A stretch of 64,000 nucleotides of DNA, from assembly GCA_030248135.1 (NCBI GenBank), contig JASANC010005762.1, positions 1 to 64,000 on the forward strand. The letters run 5' to 3'. Of this stretch, positions 23,801-35,445 are shown piece by piece. Position 1 is the stretch's first letter. The number at the start of each line of letters is the position of its first letter. The stretch is from Theristus sp. LFF4_11 (taxonomy: Eukaryota; Nematoda; Chromadorea; Monhysterida; Xyalidae). A program made the position numbers and the translations under genes. Under the pieces are notes generated by a model. The model ran no database searches. It saw nothing but the letters and a program-made list of their open reading frames with translations, and was not told the DNA's origin.

Positions 23801-26800
23801 AGTTGATGCCGAAACTGCTCGTGCCGCTGTACCTCGGCTCGCTCGCTCCGGAGTTGCAGGTGCAGGTTTTTTGGTGCTTTTTTTGCTGGAGATTTGATTT
23901 GAAATGATTCGTTTTTTTATATTTATTTGTGGCTTGCGGACTGCTATTCACTGTTTTATCTTTGATCAATTGCAATAACACGAGACGATCTGTGGTTCTG
24001 CGACAATCGGTGCGCATGGTGAGGAAACCAGTTGGCTAGCTAGCTAGCTAGCTAGTGAGTTAGCGTCATGCTAACTGGACGCGGCAATTCAAAATTGCTC
24101 AAGTGACTGCCTGAGTGAGAGCGCCGGATCAGTTCACCTTGAATTGCAACGTCAAACAGGAAACTATTTGTTTCTATCTGTGTGTGCAAACACGTTCAAC
24201 CGAAAAAAAATAATTACTTCAACACCAAATAGATTTTTTTTGTAAATTCATTGTGCCTGTTCTCTTTTCCAGCCGGCCACATTGCACGTCTCACGTGTTA
24301 TGGCGCTATTTCTGCTCACCCAGGTAATTTTTTTCGATTACAGTAGAGTCGATTTTTATAGTTCTGTTTTAACGTGACGGACGGACTGATTGACCACTAC
24401 AATTGAACGAACGTTGTTTGTCAATTGATATTACACCGGTTGTGAAACATTTGGTTTTCGTCCAAAAGTATCGTCTTCTTGCGTAACGTGAGATTCTCAG
24501 AGTTACTTTGTGTTCATGAAACCCTGTTATGTGAAGCTATTTGTTGGTGTGGTGGTGCTCCTTTTTTTAAGGACCAACCATTCCAGGGAAATTGACACTA
24601 GTTTGATTCATTATTAAGGCCGTTCATACTGACGTATCACGGCACAGCTCGTCACGTCACGTTCGGTCTCGTGTGATTTCGCTTGCCACCGTCCACGCAG
24701 ACGTTTGTATGTGGCACGGTCAGATCAGGCAGCTCTGGTGTCTCGTATATTTGCACACTGCCGTCCATGGGCACGTGTCTTTGACGTGCGTCAACGTCAG
24801 TATGAACGGGCGTTTGGTCGGTTCACTCGGTCGGTCGGGCGGGGGGCATTCCCAGAATCGCCCCCCCCCAAAATTCGCCCTCGCTACCACCAATCAACCA
24901 ATCACACTGCATCATCATCGTTGATGCCTTGCAGATGTTCCTGATCATCACGTACAAGCCGCTGATGGAGCAGGTGCTGTCGCTATTGCTGTTCGGCGAC
25001 GCGCACGACATGCAGCTGGTGCACCAGTGCGTCGCGACTGTGCCCGATGTGCGTTCGCACCAATCACGATTGTGGTTTTTTTGGCGATTGTCGTTTTGCT
25101 GTTTGCAAAACCCTTTGCTGATGCCGAAACGATGGCGAACGGAAATGCAGGGCTATGTTTGTAGTTTAGAGCGCTAACCAAGACATGTGTGAAGACCGCC
25201 CGTCACCACGCAAAGCGCTACTTGAGTGGTTGTTCTGCTATTACACGTCCATATGTCTTTCGTTCCATTATGGCCCAAACGCAAAGACATGAGTCCAATG
25301 CGCAGTCTGTCACTGTAAACGTGGCTAAGATTAGGATGGCCAACATTCCCACAAGTTTTCCTTGGTCAACATTTCATCCAGTACCACAGTCAACATTTTC
25401 ACACAGTCAAGTTTCCCTTGCTCAACAATTTTGTCAAGTCCAGCATTCAAAAGCCGTCTGTCATTCATTCATTCGGTTCCCATTCGCAGACTCTCCAACT
25501 GGACTCTGACTCGCTCGAGAACGCCTCCGCGGCACTGTCACCAGACTCGTCCACTTCCGACGATGTCTCGGTCGTCGATCGAACCTGCGAGTTTGCGACG
25601 GCGGCGACAGCCGATTGCGACGACGCTCGTAAAGTGTCTGCCGTCAGTGTCGACGTGCCGCGCGACTGCTCCAACCTGAGGTTTGTTTTGTTGATTGTTT
25701 TAGTTTTCTGGGGTTTTCCTGTTTTTACACGCATTATTTTGCGTTTTGTGTGGTGCTTTTTTTGACTTTGAGCCACCTTTAACTATAAAATGCTTTCGTT
25801 TTACTCTCCACGGCTTGCGGCTGTTGCTTGAACACCCTTCGAACGAGAAATAAGACAACTCGTGTGGTTTCATTACCAAATCAAAAACGCATCAGTTTTG
25901 ATTCGACTTCTTTGATGATGTTCTGGCACACGCACCGCGTTTTTTCAAGTTTTTTTATAATTGAGTTTTTTTTCAATTTATGCCCTCTGAAGGCGCCCTT
26001 ATTTTTCAATTTATGCACCAAACAGTGTGCTCTTGCCACACCCAACTTGCAACCAATCAGCAAACTGCACACCATTCTTTTGTTCAGCTACACCACAAGT
26101 TTCACATTGAAATGAAATCTTTTCAATCTCCACGTTTCGTTTTCTATTTTTCATTTTTTTAATTTTTTATCGACCCTTGCTTCAGTGACGTGCCACCGCA
26201 CGTTTTGCATTTTTTTTCCTTTTTTAGCGATCTCGCCTCACAATCGGCTGACGACCAACAATACTCAGACACACAATCGAATCGGTGAATTTTTGCAAGT
26301 GTCTTTTGTTCTGTTTTTTGTGAAAAAAGTTTTGTTCAAGCCCTGGTCTGAAGCTCGTACTTTGGAACACATGTTGTGGTGTTGGGCAGTGGCACTGGCA
26401 GACACTTCATTGCGCGCGTGACAGTGTATCTTGTACCTGTGTGTTTGTTTTGTGACTTTGCAACATTGCAAAAACGTACGGTATTTTCAGACAAAGACTC
26501 TAGAGAAAATGTCACCCACGCTACAACATCACCATTGCTGTGCTGCTGCAAAGACGTTGTCAAAAAAAATTTAAAATTAAACAACCATCTCTGCAGACCC
26601 CTGTTCGCGTGTCTCCGATCGACGTTGCGCTGTCACAGCACGGACTATGAAACGGTGTACACGTTGATTCTGCTGTATGCGATTGGCCGCAACACTGGTG
26701 CGCGTTTTCTTCAATTTAGGTTTTTGTGATTTTTTAGTTTTTTTCAATCTTATCAAAATCGTTTTCTTTATTCATCCCGCACTATTTGCAGCCGGTAAGT

Positions 26801-29800
26801 TATCGTTATTTTTTCAATATTCCTGTGTTTCGGTTACATTTTGTTTCGTGCTTGTGCTGGTGCAGCTTTTTTCTGTGCTTGTAAAAATGGTGATTTTTTT
26901 CATAAAATGGAAATAATGGTGCAGTAGTATAAAATCCCCTAACGGGTATTCAGGTGTACCACCGAGTCTACTCGAGGCCGCCCAGTTGCCGTGCGCCCAA
27001 ACGGGTACCACGAATCCAATCTCGAGGGTACCCTCATCCGTGACGTTGCCCGCGGTGCAGCCGCAGTGCGACAGGCAGCTGCTCGATCGATTACTCGATA
27101 TTATCTCGATTGGTTGCTCAAAAGGTTGAAAGAGCTTGAAAGTAAACTTTTGGATTCGCTGCTTTTTGGAGATATAACGATCGAAAGCCACGGAAATAGG
27201 GCTCTGGTTACTGGTGCCCCCGGGACTGGCCAGACCTTAACATGGTGTCATTGCGCGCTAATTGGCTCGATATCAGTATCAGCATTGATGCATCCAATCT
27301 AGCGTGCTACAACTTCATGGTGTGTTCGTGGCATAAAGTACTGGTTTCGCTGGAAAGAAAAGATTATATTTAATAGATTATTTTAAAATCAACCTAAAAT
27401 TCCCCACAAACGCACGATTTCCAGACGTGCCGGTACGCGTGTTGACGATCGATCTTTGTCTGCTACTGCTAAGGCACATGATCCTTACATCCGATACGGA
27501 CGATCCGCCAACCGCCAGCGTGCCTCCACCATCGACACCATCGGAACACTCCGATCTAAAGCCACGAAACACCAGCGCAACTGAGAATAAGCACGACAAT
27601 CCACTCCAGTCACCGTTGGAGAGCGACAATGCGGAAAACGAGCGCATGGAAATGGAAACGCAGGAGGGCAGTTCGGTGCCGGACTCTGCTGCGAGTGTCG
27701 GCGCGTGGGCGTACCTGCACAGCGGCGCGTTCGTCCAGCTGGTGAAACAGTCGATGGAGACGCTCGCGAAGCAGCTCGGATCGACCTATGTCGCGATGCC
27801 CGAAGAGATGCTGGACTGGTTCGAGACGGAGTATGACTTGTTGCAGGTGCGTGGCGGCATTTTGTTTTGTTTTGGGTGTTAATTTTTGCCGCGTGGGAGG
27901 AATCCTCGAGGAAACATGCTCTTACACTACACACTAGAACCATTTAGTCGTCAACTCGAGAGACTCGGAACACTAGAGTGGTGTTCAGCCAATCAACCCG
28001 ACAGTCAACAGCTGGTGGAGAATACATTACAGTTTTGCGTTCTTTTCAGAGACGTGAGCTGCGCCTTGCGCTGTTGGTCGCCGAAGCCGAGCTGCTGATT
28101 CCACCGCAGTCTCCAATTGCGGTCGACTTTGACTTGACAAAACGTCTCCCGAAATCAATCGAGGATCGTACGAGACGAGTGAGGATTTTTTGGATGACGA
28201 AATGAACCCTAGTTTCAGATAACTATCCAAAAATCATGCAAGGAACAAAAATCCCTCCTTCCAACTAAAAACACCACGCATTGTATCACTCACTAACGGT
28301 TATAACATCAATACACGTTCTTCAAGACTTAGTTAGGTTGGTTCATCTCCAAGAATTGCCCGGGATGTTTGGTGCAGGTTCTGATTGAACTCCACCACCG
28401 GTTCTAGAAGCCCGAAGATAACACTCCAAACTGCAGCAATTTAGGGGGGCTATGTATGGACGGCTGAGTAAGCCCGCGATTGAATTTCAAATAACTTTCA
28501 TGAATTCACCTTGCCCTCGCAGGGTTTACGAGTGTTTTTCCTGTTGCGCCAGTTCGCGCACGACGTCGAGGGCTCCATCGATAATTTGTTGCCGTTGTCC
28601 AGTCCGAAGGACTGCGTGAAAATCAACGATTGCTTGGACTTGTGTTGGTCTCTTTTTTGCTGGTTCTTTTAAATTAATTAACATTGGTGCTTAGAAAAGC
28701 TCGTTCAGTTGTCTCCGTGAAACAGCTTTATAGTGTCGGTGAAGTGTTGTTTTGATTTGAAGTCGGCTGTTTTATTATACAGTTGGAATTGTATTCAGCT
28801 TGCTGATTGGCTGTTTTTTAACTGCGCTGCGCTTACTGATTGTGGCCCTTCAAGTTTGATGATGCCAATCAGCGTGCCAGATTGGAGTCTTTATGCACGA
28901 ATGGCATCGGTTTTACCACTTTTGTTGTACGTAGATAACAAGTGATTTCGCTCTCTCAAGCAATGCAAACTGTATTTTAATTTGCGATTGACTTTGCAGC
29001 GAACAGCGACATGCTCTCGTGCACCGTCGCAACGAAAGGGTCAGTCCAGTCCGGGGCGATTTGAAGATGCTTCTTTTTTGTTAATTTGTTATTTTCATGT
29101 TCCTGACATCACACTGGCATGAATATTGAGCGATTGAGAGCAACCAAACGTCTGTCAATCAGCTATTATTGTTGTGAAACCAATGGAGGTTCTTTGCATT
29201 TCGGCCCAGCCAACATAAGATGCAGAAATAGGGGTGGGCCTTATCAGTGCCCCTCTCGGAAAAAAGAGAAACTTTTCAAAACCTCTGTTTCTGTGTGTTC
29301 AGCTCGAAATGCCAACGATTTTTGGTGACCGACGGCCTTCAGTTGATACTGGTAGAACCGGACGCCAAGAAACTCGGCTACGGCATCGTTCAGTTTGTCG
29401 GCTTTTTGCAGGTTTGCTCTTTTCAGTTTTTTTATAAATCATATGAAATATTCTGAATTTAAGTGTGAAGAGCCAGTCGAAGCGTTGTCGTTTTGTGCAT
29501 TTCTATTTTCTTTTGGTTCTCGTGATTGTAGCTCTTCATGGGGTAAACAATTGAGCGCATTCATGAAACTGTATTCAGTGACGCGTAGCTATGTGTCACT
29601 AAATACTGTTTTATGAATGCCGCTTTACGGGGAAACAGACTCGATGTTGGTTTTCTGGAACTCCGTTTTCACTAGAAACATCAAACACACTTTGCGCTGT
29701 TTGCACCGCTTTTTTTATCATTTCTTGCCTGATTTTCAAGGACGTTGTGATGCACGGCGACCGCGACGACAACAAACTGCTTCACGTCACCATTCACAGC

Positions 29801-31168
29801 GCGGCGTCCAAGCAGAGCTCATCCGCTCAGCCATTTTTATCGGCGAAATTCCTCTTTGACGACCACATTCGGTGTATGGCCGCGAAGCAGCGCCTGACGA
29901 AAGTCAGTTATTGCTGGAATTGTTGAAATTTAGTGGATTTTTTGGTCGCCTTTCGGCGCATTCATGAAGCACTACTGACTATGTTGTGACGCGTAAAACA
30001 TGAGAAATATTTTTATACTGCTGTTGGCTACTGACCAAACGACACACAGTCCTTACACAGACCTTGTTGGTAAAGCTGATCAACCAAATTGCACCCCTCC
30101 ACCAATTTCGTTTTGTGAAACCTCATGACCTGTTGATTACTTTGTCCGTTGTGCAGGGCCGCCAGCACGCCCGCCAGTACAAGCTCGATCTGATCGCTGA
30201 GGTGCTGCAGATTCCGAAGTTGAAGACGCCCAATCGCTCCGGTGCGTCGTCACCGGCCAGCTTTGGTGCGTTTTTTTGGTGGAGCGAAACAACTGTACAA
30301 TTTATACTTTTACCTTTTGAAGGTGAACACGCTGATTGGCCGTTGCAGCGGACGCTTGATTCGAATTCAACCAATCAGCTTGAGTTTGAATTCAGCTTTG
30401 TTCGGAACTGGTTCACTTTTTTATTGCAGATTCACTGAAAGCCTATCGCGGCAAGGTGCCCGGCTACGCGTCCCGCGAACACAGAAAGGTGAAATCGGAC
30501 AAAACCTGTTTTTTGCTGACCGAACTTGTTTGACAAGATTTCAAAAAAATTCGATTCCGAAACACGAAACAAACAACTCTGATTGCACGCTGTTCCGCAG
30601 GTCTTCTGTTTATATTTTCCGCTGTTCTTAAAGTTTTTATGTTTCGCGAAATACAATGACATCAAATGACAACTGTTTGTTCGCTCAGACCAAGCAATCG
30701 AGACACCACGGCGCATCAAAACCGAGCTCCTCGCAGGTGTCGCCGCGCGGTACCGCTGCTGCGAAACCGGACGACGACGACGCCACGAGCAAGGACGACT
30801 CCGCCCTGTTGACCTCCGAGGAAGCGGCGGTACGCGCGCTAGCGTCGCCGACGTTGAACACCACCACCAACAACACGCTGCTCATTGGCCAGTTGACGTC
30901 GCCGTCGTCGTCGTCGTCCCGCTCCGCCCGGTCCAGTCCGGTCGCGCCAAAGAAACGCAGCACACGCGCGAAACTGAACGACAGCTCCGGCTCGGACTCT
31001 GTGCCGCCGGCTTCAGAGGATCTGCAGCCGATTCAATTGAACGATTTGTCGCTGTCGAAGTCGGTGGACGAGCGACCGACTGGAAAGACCGGACAGCGGA
31101 ACGGCTCGCAGCCGAACTGCTTCGTGCCGGCGTATGGTTCGGGAAAAACGCCCATTCATGATGTGTGA
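20820..31168 (+). CDS. CLEC16A: CLEC16A / Ema / GOP-1 homologue (FPL-domain endosomal and mitophagy regulator)
   Basis: Exons: 20820-20893, 21082-21210, 21481-21614, 22117-22265, 22574-22679, 23236-23359, 23682-23865, 24273-24323, 24935-25048, 25490-25680, 26228-26284, 26597-26697, 26954-27112, 27425-27846, 28050-28178, 28523-28643, 29000-29039, 29303-29411, 29741-29902, 30157-30265, 30430-30488, 30689-31168, giving 1,067 aa (human about 1,050). The N-terminal FPL domain is almost colinear with the human protein: [65 protein letters not shown]. Later blocks include [32 protein letters not shown] and a Ser-rich disordered tail. The family acts on endosomal membranes in trafficking and autophagy, and controls the E3 ligase Nrdp1 in mammals. 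Exon 7 could end at 23859. A Ser/Thr-rich insert in exon 14 is lineage-specific. Confidence 0.95.
21347..21410 (+). repeat. Retroelement 3' tail with (ATGG)n end, copy 1
   Basis: TTCATACAGTTTTATCGGAG and TTTCCTGCTTTT precede AAATAAAATGGATGGATGGATGG. The same block is at 32772-32839. A conserved tail ending in a short tandem repeat is typical of LINE or SINE 3' ends. It lies in CLEC16A intron 2. Confidence 0.5.
21897..22030. mobile_element. Pogo-like MITE (family C), partial, in a CLEC16A intron
   Basis: The hairpin contains CTAGCTGATTGGTTAGTG, ATCACGTGA, a GCAAACCAAACTC core, and then ATGCATCACGTGATCACC and AACCAGTCAGCC. The outermost GTCGAACTC ends are missing. It matches the inner part of the 15212-15380 element. 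Confidence 0.6.
23420..23546 (-). mobile_element. tRNA-derived SINE, truncated copy
   Basis: This is the reverse complement of the SINE at 44104-44300, from the GGCGATGTTTTTAGCC tail to the B-box region (GGGGCTCGATCCCCCG). The A-box end is lost. It lies in CLEC16A intron 6. Confidence 0.7.
24027..24055. repeat. (GCTA)n microsatellite
   Basis: About seven tandem GCTA units in CLEC16A intron 7. No further function is evident. Confidence 0.8.
24616..24812. mobile_element. MITE with GGCCGTTCATACTGACGTAT ends (family D)
   Basis: The left end AAGGCCGTTCATACTGACG is mirrored by CGTCAGTATGAACGGGCG on the right, about 200 bp apart. The left end is preceded by TTA, which would suit a PIF/Harbinger-type target, but the right duplication is unclear. 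It is related to 61788-62018 and to fragments near 22.39 and 62.77 kb. It lies in CLEC16A intron 8. Confidence 0.5.
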
Positions 31169-32187
31169 TGGAAAATGGAGTGTTTTTGTTTTTTGTTTGT
31201 TTACTGTTCTGTTGAGCTTCTTTTCTCCAGTGCGCTCTTTGATTCTTACCCGCAGACCTGCTTCGAATCTACTTTTTTCTTCGCCATTTTTTTCTTTTTC
31301 GATTGTTTTACCTTGTGTATCTATGATTTCTGTTTGTTTGTTTTTTCATCATGACGCTGTGAGTCAGGTTCTAGTGATTCTTTTTTATACAATCGTGTCG
31401 TTTTTGTATCTGGTTAATGTTGAATGTTGTGATTAGAGTTGATTTAGTGATACTGGTGGTTGGTCAATACTTTTTACTGAGGAGGTCCAATTTACGTTTT
31501 TTACGTTATTGTCCGTGTGGCATAAAAAAGTCGGTTTTTCACAGGACGGTTCTGATTAAAAAATCATGTGAATGTTATATTTTCCATGTACAATCTATTT
31601 TGTCGTTTTACGGTACAATGTGGATTTGGCTTTTTTACTGTATATTCTGGTGTTGTTTAGATTTCTATCATTTTTAAATTTTGTTTTTGAATACTCGCGA
31701 AAGCGGACGCAACTGAGATTATCTTTCATTATTCACTCATAATTTATGCACGCAATCATGACTGTATGATTCAATAAAACTGAATTTTATGGAATAATCG
31801 GTTCGTTTGACGATCGTATTGATTGGTCGACATTGGAAATGACCATTCACATATCTTTCCGGCTGTTTCAATTCCCCGCGTGGTATTTTTAATCTGCTTC
31901 CTGATTGTCGTGCGTTTTTCTGATCAGGGGCTTCGTGATATTTTTCAGAAGCGAAATTTCGAAAAAAAAAACGAAATTTACACAATCTTGGGTCGCTGGA
32001 AATGATGGACTGTGTGGGTGATTGGGTTATTTTGGTACTGCAGCACGGCACGTCTCATCAAAAATGTTTTCTGAAATATCGCTTCTGAAGCACACCACCG
32101 CCCCTGTATCACCCTGTTTCTGGTTGGTGTTACTACTGGTCAGCATGCAATGCTTGGAATCTTTCAATTCAGCAAAAAATCAAGCAA
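31169..32187. other. CLEC16A 3' UTR and spacer to GPN1
   Basis: A T-rich 3' UTR runs to AATAAA at 31773-31778. About 410 bp then remain before the GPN1 start. The sequence directly upstream of the GPN1 ATG reads TTTCAATTCAG then CAAAAAATCAAGCAA. That is a splice acceptor 15 bp from the ATG with no coding exon before it, as expected for trans-splicing or for a 5' UTR intron. I see no other gene. Confidence 0.55.
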
Positions 32188-35100
32188 ATGACCAGCGAGC
32201 CACCGGAGAAAATGGAGGACACCGACCAGCCAAGTGCGTCTGCCTCAAGCTCCACCGAGAATGCCAGTTCGACTGGCTGCCTGCCTGTTTGTGTGGTCGT
32301 ATTGGGCATGGCCGGCTCGGGTAAAACCACGTTTGTGCAGGCTAGTGACGGTTCCAGGGGTGTTCGTTTTTTAAGTTCGAAATTTCTGACTGAAAGTTCT
32401 TCGCCCCTGTTAACGTCCATTCATGCAAGCGCCGAAACGCAGGCATCACTTATGGCACATGAAGCTGCGACGTTTGTGCTCTCCATGAATGTGTGTATAG
32501 CAAGCGTGACGCGCGCGCTTCAGATTCCATGAATGAGGCTTTCTACATTTTTTCGTTTCTATAAAACATTTTGTAAACTTTCTAAAAAAAACTTGTAAAC
32601 TTCGCGTTGCTTCAACCAGATAGCTAGCACACAATAATGGATGGTGTGGTGTCATTTAAGCGCACCATACCGAGCCGTGGTAGGATCGTCAAAACCTGAA
32701 ATTAGCCGAAGCCAATTTCAATTTAGCGTGCTTATTGGTCATCCAAGTCATTCTTGGGTATCCGAATTTCATGCTGTTCATACAGTTTTATCGGAGTTTC
32801 CTGCTTTTCGCGAAATAAAATGGATGGATGGATGGATCCAATCGGCTTCACGCAGCCAAACAATGAACAAAAACTCAACAGCTCGTTTCCCCCTTGCAGA
32901 GGTTGGTGGCGCATCTGCACGCGAAGGACAACCCGCCGTACGTGGTGAACCTCGATCCGGCCGTCTATGAAGTGCCGTATCCCGCGAATATCGGTGAGTG
33001 GGAGAATTTCAATCGCGATATCTGTGCTTTCGTGAAAGTACTGAATTGACAAACAAGCCTCATATCACCGGCAACCACAGTCCTGCTATGCACCCGTGCT
33101 TGAACGAGCTTTTGAGCTCTGAAAGTGATTGTTGTTGGGATTTTTATGTGATTTTTTTTCACAAACAACAATCGAATCCACCACGGCTTGCAGACATCCG
33201 CGACACCGTCAAGTACAAGGAGGTGATGAAACAGCACCAACTCGGTCCAAACGGCGCCATCATGACCTCACTGAATCTGTTCGCGACCAGATTCGACCAG
33301 GTGATGCAGTTGATCGAGAAACGTGCGCACGCCGTGCAGTACGTGCTGCTGGACACACCCGGGCAGATTGAGGCGTTCACGTGGTCGGCTTCGGGCACCA
33401 TCATCACGGAGACACTGGTCGGTTGGGGAAGGGAAGGGGAGGGTGGCGAGGCGATGCGTTTTTTATGGTTGGTAATGGTGTACGTTGCGAGACACTATGC
33501 CATTATCATTGAGATACACTGGTTGGTTTGGGAGCGTGACAACACCAAGGAAGGGGAAGTTTTTCAGTGTTTTTCAGAAATTTCTAAAGACAACAAAAGG
33601 AAGTTTGTCTTTCACCAGTTTTTTACGATCTCCATGCCCAGGCGTCCACATACCCCACCGTGCTCGTCTACGTGATGGACTGCGCGCGGAGTCAGCGTCC
33701 AGTGACATTCATGTCGAACATGGTCTACGCTTGCAGTATCCTCTATCGAAGCAAACTGCCGTTTGTGGTGGCGATGAACAAGGTGGCGTGGTTTTGCTGA
33801 ACCGGTCAACATTCGGAGACATGGTTTTTCGAGTTTTTTTTACTGTGGAGATGAGGACGGGTCTAAACACCTCTTTGTTTAGCTTGTAACGAACTGGCAC
33901 ACAGATGGGTGGGTGAGCACAAATAAGTGTCTTTCAATCAATCTGCTGATACAAAAATGATGTTCGCGTTCTTTTACGGATTTCATAATGTCTGATTTTT
34001 GGCTTGACTACTCATGGTGTCTTACACTTCTCTGGTATCATGCCGTGCACTGCAGAACAAAACTGACTGACTGACTGACTGATGCGGGTCAAACTTCTTT
34101 TTGAAAATCCGGAGACGTTTTCTCTTTTTTTGTGAACTCCAGTGTGACATTGTGCGCGCGACCAACTTGGTCGAATGGATGCACGACTTCGACAGTTTCC
34201 AAGAGGCACTGCAGGAGGAGTCGTCGTACTCCGGCGATCTGTCACGCTCTCTCAGTCTTGTCCTGGACGAGTTTTATGAGGTTTTGGAGGTACGAAAAAA
34301 ATGTTTTTTTGCGTAATTTTTGGGTTTTTTCGTGTTTCATTCGTTCATTTACGACCAATCAGCCACTAATTTCAATTGGTTTTTCAGAGCGTTGAAGTAT
34401 CCGCGCTAACTGGTTTCGGATTCGACAATGTGCTGGAGTCGCTGCAAAAAGCGAAACAACAGTATGAAAAGTGAGGAGAATTATTTCCGAATTCGCAGGA
34501 TGATTGCTGTCACTCAATTAACAATTGTATTATTCAGATCACTCCTTGTTTCAGAGAATACAAGCCGGAATATGAGCGACTTCTCAGAGAAAAGGTTGTT
34601 TTAGTGTTGGACTTCGATTTTATTGCGAATCGATTCGACAAAATTTGAACATTCGTTTTTTATGATTTTTGTTTTTTCCAGAAAGACGCCGTTTTAGAGC
34701 AGCAGCGATCGCAATTGGCGCGATTGGCAGTCGATCGAAAAGAAGAGCGGGCCATGAAAAGTCGGTTGCATTGGATTTTGATTTGTGATAAAAAATTGAC
34801 AAAAAATTTAAGACTTGACAGGAATGCTTTTATGTGAGTTTCAACTTTAAACCAAACGATTCACTTTTCGTACAGTGATGCACACTGGCACGGAGCTTCT
34901 GACGGGCCAGCAAATCCATCTTGGCAACCTCGATGACGAGACGGGCGAGATTGAACTGGGGGTGGCTAAGTCGGCGGCTGCGAATGACTCTGATGACGGT
35001 TAGTTTTGGTGTTTGTATGATGCGCTGAACGGAAAACTTGTGTCTTTCATTTCATTTTGTAAGTCTGCCTGCTGATTGGTGGTATCTAATTGCCATCCCT

Positions 35101-35445
35101 GAAATGTAGCCGGTGTTTGACTTGTGTTGCTGATACTCTTTCGCTTCGTTTTCGGATCAGTCAGTTTTGACGTAGTGTGATAATGAAGTTTGAAAGGTCC
35201 TCATTCAATCTGGACAACTGCATGTATTTTGGCATCGTTCATTATTTGGAACAGCTGATTTTTTACGTCTTTCATGAAACTAGCTATATAAGCTAATCAG
35301 TGAATATTGAAGGGGAAATTGAGAGTTGTCAAATCGGAACTTATTTTTTACAGATCCGGAGGAAGATCGTGCGGATTTCCGAAAGTTTCTTCAGACGATC
35401 AAGAACCCGAAGGCGGCGGAAGGAAATGAAAACGAAGAGAAGTGA
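32188..35445 (+). CDS. GPN1: GPN-loop GTPase 1 (GPN1 / XAB1 / GOP-2)
   Basis: Exons: 32188-32340, 32900-32993, 33194-33417, 33642-33782, 34143-34289, 34388-34470, 34555-34594, 34682-34760, 34876-34998, 35354-35445, giving 391 aa (human 374). G1 [12 protein letters not shown] lies at about residues 40-51, the Gly-Pro-Asn loop in [15 protein letters not shown] at about 98-112, G3 DTPGQIE at 136-142, and G4 NKCD at 203-206 (human NKTD). [15 protein letters not shown] and [10 protein letters not shown] are near-identical to the family. The family dimerises with GPN3 and is needed for RNA polymerase II assembly and nuclear import. Intron 1 begins GC rather than GT if VQ is retained. The gene is on the same strand as CLEC16A, about 1 kb downstream. 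Confidence 0.95.
32772..32839 (+). repeat. Retroelement 3' tail with (ATGG)n end, copy 2
   Basis: Near-identical to 21347-21410: TTCATACAGTTTTATCGGAG, TTTCCTGCTTTTCG, AAATAAAATGGATGGATGG. It lies in GPN1 intron 1, about 60 bp before exon 2. Confidence 0.5.
34062..34083. repeat. (ACTG)n microsatellite
   Basis: Five tandem ACTG units in GPN1 intron 4, just upstream of exon 5. Confidence 0.7.
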
